This document shows, in pieces, positions 41,023-48,830 of a stretch of DNA of 64,000 nt. The position numbers and the translations under genes were made by a program. The notes below the pieces were generated by a model that worked only from the letters and a program-made list of their open reading frames with translations, had not been told where the DNA came from and searched no databases. The stretch lies in assembly GCF_025137375.1 (NCBI RefSeq), contig NZ_CP073720.1:9014501-9078500 (forward strand). The letters run 5' to 3'. This DNA comes from Dactylosporangium fulvum (GTDB lineage: Bacteria; Actinomycetota; Actinomycetes; Mycobacteriales; Micromonosporaceae). Positions within the stretch are counted from its first letter, which is position 1. Each line of letters starts with the position of its first letter.

Positions 41023-42048
41023 TCAGGCGGCGGTGGCGGCCTTCGCGTCCTGCAGCGCGCCCGTGGAGCCGCGCACCACGAGCTCCGGCTCGAACAGCAT
41101 CTCTTCGGTCGGCACCAGCGTGCCGGCCACCTGGCTGACGAGCAGGGTGACCGCGGCCTGGCCCATCGACTGGATCGGCTGACGGACGGTGGTCAGCGGC
41201 GGGTCCGTGCAGTTCATGAACAGCGAGTCGTCGAAGCCGACCACTGACACGTCGTCGGGCACCTCGCGGCCGAGCCGGCGGGCCGCCCGGATCGCACCGA
41301 GGGCCTGCACGTCGGAGGCGCAGATGATGCCGGTGACGCCGTGCTTGATGAGCCGGGTCGCGCCGGCCCGCCCGCCCTCCATCGAGAAGATCACCCGCTC
41401 GACGTCGCCCTCGTCGGCCGTGCCCACCTCCGCCGCGGCGGCCTTGAAGGCGGCGAGCTTGCGGTTGGAGGGGGCGTGGTCGGCCGGCCCGAGGATCAGC
41501 CCGATGCGCTTGTGGCCGAGGGAGCTGAGATGGTTGAACGCCTGGTCGACCGCGTGACCGTCGTCGACCGACACCCGCGGGAAGCCGAGGTCGTCGATCG
41601 CGGCGTTGACCAGCACAGCCGGCAGGCCACGATCGTGCAGACGATGGTAGTGCTCGTGCTCCGCCGCGGCCTGGTGGTAGAGACCGCCGCAGAAGATGAT
41701 GCCGGACACGTGCTGGTCCAGAAGCATCTCGACGTAGTCGGCCTCGGAGACGCCGTCGGCGGTCCGGGTGCACAGCACCGGAGTGAAGCCGCGCTTGGAC
41801 AGCGCCCCGGCGACCACCTCGGCGAACGCCGGGAAGATCGGGTTTTGCAGCTCCGGAAGCACCAGGCCGACGAGGCGGGCCCGCTCACCGCGCAGCTTGG
41901 TCGGCCGCTCGTAGCCGAGCACGTCCAGTGCGGTCAGCACCGCCGTGCGCGTCGCGTCTGAGATGCCGGGCTTGCCGTTGAGCACCCGACTCACGGTCGC
42001 CTCGCTCACGCCGGCGTACTTCGCCACCTCAGCGAGTCGTCGAGTCAT
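41023..42048 (-). CDS. LacI-family transcriptional regulator
   Basis: 341 residues from ATG 42048. N-terminal LacI helix-turn-helix with hinge (RLAEVAKYAGVSEATVSRVLNGKPGISDATRTAVLTALDVLGYE), then the periplasmic-binding-type effector domain (GLVLPELQNPIFPAFAEVVAGAL; GIIFCGG; RVSVDDGHAVDQAFNHLSSLGHKRIG; VVGFDDSLFMNCTDPPLTTVRQP). Likely repressor of the downstream sugar transporter/GH13 operon and of itself, given shared TGCAAAA operators. Longer in-frame starts (42066, 42180) lie beyond the operator and are not used. Confidence 0.92.
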   Translation of the reverse strand: MTRRLAEVAKYAGVSEATVSRVLNGKPGISDATRTAVLTALDVLGYERPTKLRGERARLVGLVLPELQNPIFPAFAEVVAGALSKRGFTPVLCTRTADGVSEADYVEMLLDQHVSGIIFCGGLYHQAAAEHEHYHRLHDRGLPAVLVNAAIDDLGFPRVSVDDGHAVDQAFNHLSSLGHKRIGLILGPADHAPSNRKLAAFKAAAAEVGTADEGDVERVIFSMEGGRAGATRLIKHGVTGIICASDVQALGAIRAARRLGREVPDDVSVVGFDDSLFMNCTDPPLTTVRQPIQSMGQAAVTLLVSQVAGTLVPTEEMLFEPELVVRGSTGALQDAKAATAA

Positions 42049-42072
42049 GCCGCAAGCGTAGTGCATACCTTC

Positions 42073-42084
42073 GCAATTTTTTGC
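42073..42084. promoter_or_regulatory. Candidate LacI-family operator upstream of lacI-type gene
   Basis: GCAATTTTTTGC, an inverted repeat GCAA-4-TTGC in an otherwise GC-rich stretch, 25 bases upstream of the regulator's ATG. Its reverse strand (TGCAAAAAATTGC) resembles the site at 40804-40817. Probable autoregulatory operator. Confidence 0.5.
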
Positions 42085-42325
42085 ACGATGTCGCCCACTG
42101 AACCCGCCGCTCCACGATCTTGAAGCCAGGGCCATGCGTTTGTGCTGATTTTTCGGGCAAATCGGCGACCGCTGCTCCACGGACGGGCCGCCTCTCAGCC
42201 CTTACCCATCGACGAACCGGCCTTCAACGGAACCATCGAACCCACAGCCACCTGGCCATACGCCTTCTGTCACACCCGACCACCCGGCCGCCGCCCGCCC
42301 GCTGCCCCACCCACCGCTCAAAGAC

Positions 42326-42580
42326 CACCGACTCCCGTCCCACGCACCGCCTCGTGAGCCACCGACTCCCGCCCCGCGCACTGTCTCGTGAGTCACCGAA
42401 TCCCGCCCCACGCACCGCCTCGTAAGTCACCGACTCCCGCCCTACGCACTGCCTCGTAAGTCACCGGCCCCCACCCCACGCACTGCCTCATGAGTCACCG
42501 GCTCCCGTCCCACCCACCGCCTCGCGAGTCACCGACTCCCGCTCCACGCACTGCCCAACGGGTCACCGGCTCCTGCCCAC
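42326..42580 (+). repeat. 34-bp tandem repeat array, about 7.5 copies
   Basis: Units begin CACCGACTCCC and end CCTCGTGAGT, at 42326, 42360, 42394, 42428, 42462, 42496 and 42530, with a partial eighth at 42564. Copies differ by a few C/T and A/G changes. They are contiguous with no spacers, so this is a minisatellite, not CRISPR. 34 is not a multiple of three, arguing against coding. Confidence 0.9.
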
Positions 42581-43070
42581 CGCCCCGAGCCATCAGCCCT
42601 GGTCACCCACGGCCCCCGGGCCACCGCCCGGCCGCCCACTGCCCCTGACCTCCCGTTACCCCCGGCCTCCCGCCCGCCGCCCTGGCCGCCGGCTCCGACC
42701 TTGGCGCTCGCAACCGGCCGCCCTCCGACCCCTCGACCGACTCAGGACTCCGCCCTGACGGTCAGGACCGCCGACCCCGGCCAACCCGGCGACGACCGAC
42801 CTCCACCGCCCCACGATCAGCCAGCCTCCAACCCCCGTCGACTCCGGCAGCGACCGTTCTCCGACCAGCACCATCCGGTGATCGGCCGACCTGCAACCCA
42901 GGTGACCGTCTTCGCCCGAGTGGCGAGCCCATCCACTCGACGACCACCGGTGGGGTCGACTTGCCGATACCACCCGATATTGACCGCCATCCGTCCTCGA
43001 CGGTCCGCCGAAGTTACCGACATTCCGGACATCTTGGTGCATCGACAGTCGTACATGCGGTCGAATTCCC

Positions 43071-43122
43071 ATGATCCCGAAGACTTGCGACACCCAGAGC
43101 AGCGCCAAGTCTTCGGGATCAT
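43071..43122. repeat. Perfect 17-bp inverted repeat
   Basis: ATGATCCCGAAGACTTG (43071-43087), an 18-base centre, and the exact complement at 43106-43122. No gene ends nearby, so a simple terminator role is doubtful. It may be a mobile-element remnant, a protein-binding site or a genome-dispersed intergenic repeat. Confidence 0.75.
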
Positions 43123-43526
43123 GAAAAGTGGCTCGAATCACATTCGCCAATGACGATTGAATCCCACATTGCAGGAACCGACGCGTCCAACGCCGGCTCG
43201 TCGCACAGAACAGCGAATGGCAGGCTGTGACGCGGTGATCGCGCCTGGAAGGCTTGCACTGCGACCGAAGAGGGCGAGCGCCTCGGCATCAGCGGGTCGA
43301 GCGGCCGGCACCCGACAGGATCGACGTGGGAGTCAGCCAGTTCGGGCGGGGTGTCGGCAATCAGCACGGCAATGCGTTGGGCGGCCGGTGCGGCGACCAC
43401 CGGGCGGCAGGCCGAACACGGCACCGATCCGCGAGAGCAACGCCACAGCCAACCGGCCACCGCAGCGACCGGCCGGACGGGAACAACGCGACCGACAAAC
43501 ACCACACCGACCGGCGAAAGCGAAAC

Positions 43527-43720
43527 AGCGCAAGCCAATCGAGCATCGCAACAACCCGACCGGCCCAGGAACAGCACGGCCACCGCGCAACCGGCCAACC
43601 CACGAACAGCGCAAGCCAATCAAGCACCACAACAACCCGACCAGCCCAGGAACAGCACGACCACCACACAACCGGCCAACCCAAGAACAGCGCAAGCCAA
43701 TCAAGCACCACAACAACCCG
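43527..43720 (+). repeat. 81-bp direct repeats, about 2.4 copies
   Basis: Units start AGCGCAAGCCAATC at 43527, 43608 and 43689. The first two are full 81-bp copies (about 90 percent alike by eye); the third diverges after ~32 bases. 81 is a multiple of three and one plus-strand frame gives a 27-residue Gln/Thr/Asn-rich repeat, but there is no convincing start or ribosome site. Confidence 0.85.
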
Positions 43721-43885
43721 GCCGAAACAGCACGGCCGCCGAACACCGCAACAACCGGCCGGCCCAGGAACAGCGTGGCCAACCGAACACCGCAACGGCT
43801 CGGACGAAGAGGAACTGCGCGGCCGGTCACGCGCACGACGCATGCCCGCCCGACGCGACACCAGATCGCGCCGGGGGCGGGCGTT

Positions 43886-44368
43886 TCAGCCGGCCAGGGC
43901 GATCGCGATCTTGCCCGCGCCGTAGCCCGACACCTCGACCTTGAGGTCCAGGCGGCGGCCCAGGGCCAGCAGCCAGTTGACCGCGTCGGCCGGCGGAGCC
44001 TCGCCCGGCAGGAACGTCTGGTGCAGCTTCAACCGCGGCGCGCCCTCGCGGTTTATCAAGCCGGCCAGGATGTTGCACACCTCGGTGGCGTTCTCGCCGA
44101 TCATCTTGGAGATTTCATTGTCTTCGATGCATGCCTCCGCCCCGCCCGGCGGGATCAGCCCGATTGCCGCTCCCGCGTACGCGGTGAGTTCGAAGTCCAT
44201 CCCGATCACGGCGTTCAGGTGCAGGCGCTCGTCGGTGTAGAGGGCGACCAGGGTCCGGGGGATGTCGGCCGCGCGGAGCGGATCGGCCGGGCTCACGGTG
44301 ACCGGCCGGCCGAGGAGATCGTCAAACAGATCCTTGACGGCCTTGGGAGCGGGCAGAACGTGCGACAT
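43886..44368 (-). CDS. CheC/CheX-type CheY phosphatase-like protein
   Basis: 160 residues. The conserved helix reads EISKMIGENATEVCNILAGLIN, holding the E-x-x-N pair of the CheC/CheX/FliY phosphatase family; a FELTAYAGAAIGLIPPGG segment and a GYGAGKIAIAL end complete the fold. It should remove phosphate from a CheY. Last gene of the cheB-cheR-cheY-cheX-cheY unit, 8 bases after the second cheY. Distinct from the other CheX-like protein of the cluster (little similarity by eye). Confidence 0.78.
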   Translation of the reverse strand: MSHVLPAPKAVKDLFDDLLGRPVTVSPADPLRAADIPRTLVALYTDERLHLNAVIGMDFELTAYAGAAIGLIPPGGAEACIEDNEISKMIGENATEVCNILAGLINREGAPRLKLHQTFLPGEAPPADAVNWLLALGRRLDLKVEVSGYGAGKIAIALAG

Positions 44369-44376
44369 GGTTCATA

Positions 44377-44739
44377 TCATCCCAAAATAGGGTCGAGTGC
44401 GTCGCGGAACGTGTCGGCCGTGAACGGTTTGGTGACCAGGAACAGCGCGCCGGCGTCCTCGGCGGCCTGCCGCATCTCCGGGGTGCCCTCCGACGTCACG
44501 AAGCCGAACGGGACCTGGTTGCCGTTGGCGCGCAACATACGCAGCACCTCGACACCGGTCATGTGCGGCATGTTCCAGTCCGACAGCACCAGGTCGGGCC
44601 TCTCGGCGACCGTCTTGTCGAAGGCCTCCTGCCCGTCGCAGGCCTCGACGAGATCGTGCCCTTCGTAGCCGGCCTGCCGCAGCGTGCGGGTCACGATCTG
44701 CCGCATGACCCGGCTGTCGTCGGCGATGAGAATCTTCAT
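44377..44739 (-). CDS. cheY: CheY-like response regulator
   Basis: 120 residues, receiver domain only. MKILIADDSRVMRQIVTRTL at the start, phosphoacceptor Asp 54 in LVLSDWNMPHMTG, the conserved Thr/Ser in FVTSEG, and Lys in LVTKPF. GGAG lies 7 bases before ATG 44739, which overlaps the stop of the CheX-like gene (ATGA). One of two stand-alone CheYs in this unit; which one drives the motor is not clear. Confidence 0.9.
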   Translation of the reverse strand: MKILIADDSRVMRQIVTRTLRQAGYEGHDLVEACDGQEAFDKTVAERPDLVLSDWNMPHMTGVEVLRMLRANGNQVPFGFVTSEGTPEMRQAAEDAGALFLVTKPFTADTFRDALDPILG

Positions 44740-45209
44740 ACGGGTGCTCCAGCAAGGTCGGTGGTGCTCTCCAGAACAGTGACGGTGACGGCCTCGTCCA
44801 ACCAGCTCCCGTCGAGGTGGCACACCTCGGTGACCGCCGGGTACCGCCCGGAGGCCCCCTCGACGTGCACGTGGGGCAGCGACAGGGCGCACGGCTCAGG
44901 GAGCAGGCTCTTGACGTTGCCGCCGATGATGTTGGCCAGTTCGCCGAGGGCGTCCGCGACGTCCTCCTCGGCCACGTCGTCGAACTCGATGCTCAGCAAC
45001 GCGGCCGCGACGTTGCGGGCGGCCGTGTCGGAGCAGCTCACCAGCACGTGGCCGCGCCATGCCCCGGTCACCGAGACCGACGCCGTGACGTCGGCGACGT
45101 GTTTCTCCGCCGGTGTCGGGACCAGTGGACTCGCCCCGTCGAGGTCGAGATAGGAGGACCAGACCTGCTCGGCGATCACCTTCAGGTCCTCTTCGGTGGG
45201 GTTGGTCAT
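44736..45209 (-). CDS. CheX-like chemotaxis phosphatase
   Basis: 157 residues. It has the CheX-like domain: ASVSVTGAWRGHVLVSCSDTAARNVAAALL, then VADALGELANIIGGNVKSLLPEPCALSLP, where the E...N of the GELANIIGGN helix are the phosphatase residues. It is sandwiched between two cheY genes with overlaps at both ends, which suggests it acts on one or both. N-terminus: TNPTEEDLKVIAEQVWSSYL. Confidence 0.82.
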   Translation of the reverse strand: MTNPTEEDLKVIAEQVWSSYLDLDGASPLVPTPAEKHVADVTASVSVTGAWRGHVLVSCSDTAARNVAAALLSIEFDDVAEEDVADALGELANIIGGNVKSLLPEPCALSLPHVHVEGASGRYPAVTEVCHLDGSWLDEAVTVTVLESTTDLAGAPV

Positions 45210-45607
45210 GCTGCCACTCCGTTCGGGACGAGGCCAAGCAGCGCAAGCTTGTCGATGATGGCGTCCGGAGTGAAGGGCTTGATCACGTACTCGTGCGCCC
45301 CCGAGGCCAGGGCCCGGACGATCTGGCTCTGTTCGCTCTCCGTCGTGACCATCATGAGCGTCATCCCGCGCAGCCGTGGCTCGGCGCGGACGGCGGTGAC
45401 GAACTCGAGCCCGTTCATCTCGGGCATGTTCCAGTCGACGAGCGCGAGGCCGGGGATCTCGCCATCGCCGTCGAGAACGTTGGCCTTGAGGTAGTCCATC
45501 GCCTCCTGGCCGTTGCCGGCCTCGACCACATCGAAGCCGAGTTGTGCCACGATTCGCTTCAGGATCATGCGCATCGCGCGCGAATCGTCGATCACCATGG
45601 TGAGCAT
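45206..45607 (-). CDS. cheY: CheY-like response regulator
   Basis: 133 residues. MLTMVIDDSRAMRMILKRIV, phosphoacceptor Asp 58 in LALVDWNMPEMNG, MMVTTESE and YVIKPFTPD. Slightly longer than the sister CheY because of a KANVLDGDGEIPG insertion. Overlaps the CheX-like gene downstream; the cheR gene ends 7 bases upstream. Confidence 0.9.
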   Translation of the reverse strand: MLTMVIDDSRAMRMILKRIVAQLGFDVVEAGNGQEAMDYLKANVLDGDGEIPGLALVDWNMPEMNGLEFVTAVRAEPRLRGMTLMMVTTESEQSQIVRALASGAHEYVIKPFTPDAIIDKLALLGLVPNGVAA

Positions 45608-45613
45608 CTGGCG

Positions 45614-46471
45614 TCACCCCTTTCCTACAGCGCTCACTGGAGCGGCGGCCGTCGGCACATTGCGCAGCTTGTACGCGGACGTGCGCCCAGCGACCACGCG
45701 CTCGAATCTGTCGTCGATCCCGATCGTCGTCTCGGCCGAGCCGAGGAACAGCCAGCCGTCCGGGCGCAGCGTGCCGGAGACCCGCTGCAGTACCGTGCGT
45801 TTCGTCTGGACATCGAAGTAGATCAGTACATTGCGGATGAACACGATGTCGAACTGGCCCATCGGCGGAAACGGCGCGGCCAGGTTGAGCCGGCGAAAGG
45901 ACACGTTCTTGCGCAGGGCCGCCGCGACCTGCCAGTGCGCGCCGACACGCTCGAAGTGCTTGACCAGCAAGGGTGCCGGCAGGCCGCGGTTGACCTCGAG
46001 CTGGGTGTAGTGCCCCGCCTCGGCGCGCGTGAGCATCTCGGTGGAGATGTCGGTGCCCAGGATGTCGAAGGACCAGCCGGGCGGGAGGCTGTCCTGCAGG
46101 ACCATGGCGATCGTGTAGGGCTCCTGGCCGCTCGAGCTCGCCGCCGACCACACCTTGATCGAGCGCGTCGCGGCGCGCCGGGCCAGCAGATCCGGCAGTA
46201 CCGTGTCCACCAACTGTTTGAACGGTTCACCGTCGCGGAAGAAGGACGTCTCGTTGGTGGTCAGGGCGTCGACGATCTTGCGATGGATCTCCGGCTCGGG
46301 CCGCTGCTGGGCGAGGTTGACAAACTCCGAGACCGTCGGCAGGCCGGACTGGCGGGCCAGCGGCAGCAGCCGGGCCTCGACCAGATACTCCTTGCCGGCC
46401 TCCAGCACGATCGCCGCGTCGCGTCGGACAAGGGCACTGATGAAGGCGAACTCCTGGGCAGTCAAGGTCAT
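45614..46471 (-). CDS. cheR: Chemotaxis methyltransferase CheR
   Basis: 285 residues. N-terminal CheR helical domain (FAFISALVRRDAAIVLEAGKEYLVEARL), then the SAM-binding domain with TNETSFFRD, IKVWSAASSSGQEPYTIAM, ILGTDIS, FDIVFIRNVLIYFD. It methylates glutamates on chemoreceptors. ATG 46471 overlaps the cheB stop. Confidence 0.95.
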   Translation of the reverse strand: MTLTAQEFAFISALVRRDAAIVLEAGKEYLVEARLLPLARQSGLPTVSEFVNLAQQRPEPEIHRKIVDALTTNETSFFRDGEPFKQLVDTVLPDLLARRAATRSIKVWSAASSSGQEPYTIAMVLQDSLPPGWSFDILGTDISTEMLTRAEAGHYTQLEVNRGLPAPLLVKHFERVGAHWQVAAALRKNVSFRRLNLAAPFPPMGQFDIVFIRNVLIYFDVQTKRTVLQRVSGTLRPDGWLFLGSAETTIGIDDRFERVVAGRTSAYKLRNVPTAAAPVSAVGKG

Positions 46472-47676
46472 CGGGTCACCTCCATGGACTTCGCACCGCG
46501 ACCACCTGCGGTACGGCTGATCAAGTGGTTCGCGATGTCGCCGAGCGGCAGCACGACGTGGGCGAGCCCCGCCTGCGTGACCGCTCCCGGCATTCCCCAG
46601 ACAACCGAGGTCGCCTCGTCCTGCGCCACGATCTCGGCGCCGGCGGAGCGCAACTGCTCCGCCCCGCGCTTGCCGTCCTGCCCCATGCCGGTGAGCACGA
46701 TGGCCAGGGTCGCGCCGCCGTAGACGCGGGCCACGGAACGGAACAGCACGTCGACGGCGGGCCGGCAGAAGTTCTCCGGCGGTCCGTTGTTGAGCTTGGT
46801 GACCACCTCCGCGCCACGGCGGTGGACCTCCAGGTGGAAGTCCCCCGGTGCGATGTAGACGGTGCCCGCCTTGACGGTCATGTCGCCGGTCGCCTCGACG
46901 ACGTTCAAGGCAGCGGTACGGTCGAGCCGCTCGGCGAACATCTTGGTGAACACGGGCGGCATGTGCTGGACCACGACGACCGGCACCGACAGGCTCGCCG
47001 GCAACGCGCGCACGACCGTGGTGAGCGCGTCCGGCCCGCCGGTCGAGCAGCCGATCGTGACGACGTCGACGCTGCCGGCGCGGGGCGTCGCGCGGATCGG
47101 CGGCGCGCCGGGCGTACCGGACGGCGGCGCGTGCGGGGCGGCGCCGGGTGAGCGGACCGCGCCGGGCAGTGGCGTGCCGCCGGGTCGGGCCAGCGACGGC
47201 GCCAGGGTGCGGTTGCCGCGCCCGGGACCGGCCGGGGCGGTCGGGCGCATCGGCGGCGCCAGCGCGACCCGGCGGCCGCCGCACAGCGCGTGGATGCGGG
47301 GGATGATCTGCTCGCGGACGCTGCGGATCGACTCGGCGACGCTGCCGACGTTGGCCGGCTTGGTGACGTAGTCGCTGGCGCCCGCGGCCAACGCGTCGAG
47401 CGTCGCGGTGGCGCCGGCGGCGGTGAGCGTGCTGAACATGATGACGGGCAGCCGGGCGTACCGGGCGCGGATCGCGCGCAGCGTCTCGAGGCCGTCCATG
47501 ATCGGCATCTCGATGTCGAGGGTGACCAGGTCGGGCCGCAGCTGCTCGATCTTCGTCAGGGCGATACGGCCGTTGGGGGCGGTGCTCACCACCCGGATCT
47601 CGGGGTCGTCGCTCAGCGCGTCGGTGATCAGACGCCGGACGACAACCGAGTCGTCCACGACCAGAACCGAGATCAC
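46468..47676 (-). CDS. cheB: Chemotaxis methylesterase CheB
   Basis: 402 residues from GTG 47676, with GGAGG 8 bases upstream. Receiver domain ~1-125 (Asp 54 in LVTLDIEMPIMDG; SDYVTKP), a ~75-residue Pro/Arg/Gly-rich linker, then the esterase domain (VVTIGCSTGGPDAL with the catalytic Ser; VVQHMPPVF with the His; LTGMGQDGKRG with the Asp). Removes methyl groups from receptors when phosphorylated by CheA. First gene of its unit; a sigma-28-type promoter lies 60-90 bases upstream. Confidence 0.95.
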   Translation of the reverse strand: MISVLVVDDSVVVRRLITDALSDDPEIRVVSTAPNGRIALTKIEQLRPDLVTLDIEMPIMDGLETLRAIRARYARLPVIMFSTLTAAGATATLDALAAGASDYVTKPANVGSVAESIRSVREQIIPRIHALCGGRRVALAPPMRPTAPAGPGRGNRTLAPSLARPGGTPLPGAVRSPGAAPHAPPSGTPGAPPIRATPRAGSVDVVTIGCSTGGPDALTTVVRALPASLSVPVVVVQHMPPVFTKMFAERLDRTAALNVVEATGDMTVKAGTVYIAPGDFHLEVHRRGAEVVTKLNNGPPENFCRPAVDVLFRSVARVYGGATLAIVLTGMGQDGKRGAEQLRSAGAEIVAQDEATSVVWGMPGAVTQAGLAHVVLPLGDIANHLISRTAGGRGAKSMEVTR

Positions 47677-47738
47677 GCGCCTTGCCTCCAGCACCGGGGG
47701 CCTCCGGTGTTGCGAGGCCCGTCACGTCCAGCGGGCTA

Positions 47739-47764
47739 ATCGGCGCTGTGTTGACGGCGATAAG
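47739..47764 (-). promoter_or_regulatory. sigma-28-type promoter of cheB unit
   Basis: On the minus strand: CTTA (47764-47761), a 16-nt spacer and GCCGAT (47744-47739), followed by TA. The predicted start point near 47732 gives a ~56-nt leader to cheB. It lies just after the terminator of the upstream gene. Confidence 0.55.
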
Positions 47765-47780
47765 GAAATTCCCAAAAGAA

Positions 47781-47814
47781 CCGCCCCTGCCCGGAGCATC
47801 CCGGACAGGGGCGG
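47781..47814 (-). terminator. Terminator after the unknown chemotaxis-cluster gene
   Basis: CCGCCCCTGCCCGG, 6-nt loop, CCGGACAGGGGCGG: a 14-bp stem with one mismatch. On the minus strand it is followed by TTCTTTT. It separates the 295-residue protein gene from the cheB unit. Confidence 0.65.
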
Positions 47815-47834
47815 TCTGGCCTCCGACGCGTGGT

Positions 47835-48722
47835 TCAGCCGGCCAGCGGACCCATCGCGGTGAAGTACGGGTCGAGCAGTCGCCGTGCCGTGGCGGAGTC
47901 GAGCAGGTCGCGGACCATGAACGCCTGGACCGCGCCGCTGAGCAGGTTCCACACGCCGCCGGCGCGGTCGGCCACCGGCACGCCGGACCGGTCGAGCGCC
48001 TGCACCAGCAGGAGCTGGGCGGCGGCGCCGGCGCGGACACGGCCGGACAGGAAGACCGCCCAGGACGCCGAGTGCACCGCGGGCGCCCAGTCGGACAGGC
48101 CGGGACGGGCGCTGTCGGTGACCTTGTTCAGCCGCCGCATCTCGTCGGGCGACAGGGCGCCGACGCGGCTGAGCAGGCGCTGGATGTCCTCCTGCTGCGG
48201 GCCGAGGTCGTGCCGGCGTTCGGGCAGCGCGCGCTGGGCCGCGGTCCACGGGGCGCTCAGCCGGCGCCGGGACTCGTCGGAGAGCAGCTCGCGCAGGTAG
48301 GCCGCGGCGGCGGCGTCGGAGAGCACGCCGGTGGCCTTGCTGGCGACGGGGCTCTGCCGCTGCCGCGGGGTGCGCGCCTGCGGCGCGGGCATCGACTGCT
48401 GCGCCGGGCGCTTGCCCCACGTCCAGTCGAGGACGTCGTACCGCAGGCAGTGCAGAAGACCGTCGAGCGTGCCGAGCGGCGCCCGCTCGATGACGGTCAG
48501 GGTGCCGGTGTCAGCGACGGCGGCGCGTCGCTCCTGAGCCGCTGCATCGACGTCCCGCCAGAGGTCCGCCCGGTCCCAGTCGTCGGCACGCGCCGATGCA
48601 ACGGCGTCGAGATCACTCTGAGTAAGCATCAGGCCCTGCAACAGCACATCGGCCGCAGCCGATCCGCCCTGGAGGCGGGAGAGGTCGAAGCCGAGAACGG
48701 GGGCGCTAACCAGGCTGTACAT
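47835..48722 (-). CDS. Unknown protein in chemotaxis cluster
   Basis: 295 residues from ATG 48722. No family recognised. The N-terminus (YSLVSAPVLGFDLSRLQGG) is followed by an Arg/Ala/Asp-rich helical body and a C-terminal half with repeated helical LL/RR patterns (LLSRVGALSPDEMRRLNKV; AAQLLLVQALDRSGVPVADRAGGVWNLLSGAVQAFMVRDLL). No signal peptide, no membrane helix. It is flanked by terminators on both sides, so it forms its own unit between cheA-cheW-mcp and cheB. A role in chemotaxis is only suggested by position. Confidence 0.7.
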   Translation of the reverse strand: MYSLVSAPVLGFDLSRLQGGSAAADVLLQGLMLTQSDLDAVASARADDWDRADLWRDVDAAAQERRAAVADTGTLTVIERAPLGTLDGLLHCLRYDVLDWTWGKRPAQQSMPAPQARTPRQRQSPVASKATGVLSDAAAAAYLRELLSDESRRRLSAPWTAAQRALPERRHDLGPQQEDIQRLLSRVGALSPDEMRRLNKVTDSARPGLSDWAPAVHSASWAVFLSGRVRAGAAAQLLLVQALDRSGVPVADRAGGVWNLLSGAVQAFMVRDLLDSATARRLLDPYFTAMGPLAG

Positions 48723-48773
48723 GGCAACTAGTCTGCAACGCAGCTGCACCCCGGTCTGTCCACCGAAAGGGTC

Positions 48774-48809
48774 GGGGGCGACGCCGGGCAGTAGCCCTGC
48801 GTCACCCCC
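48774..48809 (-). terminator. Hairpin after the mcp gene
   Basis: GGGGG-C-GACGC-CG-GGC, AGTA loop, GCC-CT-GCGTC-A-CCCCC: a stem of 13 pairs with two small internal mismatches, 22 bases beyond the stop of the minus-strand chemoreceptor gene. No strong T-run, as is usual in high-GC actinomycetes. Confidence 0.55.
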
Positions 48810-48830
48810 GAGTGTAACCCGACCGGCAGC

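Larger units (their letters stand above)
42049..43885. other. Long gene-free, repeat-bearing region
   Basis: 1.84 kb between the regulator and the chemotaxis cluster. None of the open frames has a ribosome site, recognisable domain or gene-like composition. The plus strand is strikingly C-rich at 42230-42660 and A/C-rich at 43480-43800. Holds the 34-bp tandem array, a 17-bp inverted repeat, the 81-bp repeats and a small hairpin (42144-42166). No transposase, integrase or tRNA is visible. Confidence 0.65.

Noticed and set aside
42326..42580. CRISPR array
   Set aside because: The 34-bp units are directly contiguous, with no spacers of unique sequence and no cas genes nearby.
43157..44668. Large plus-strand frames in the repeat region and over the cheX/cheY genes
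   Set aside because: Composition follows the A/C-rich repeats or the antisense of real genes; no start signal or domain.
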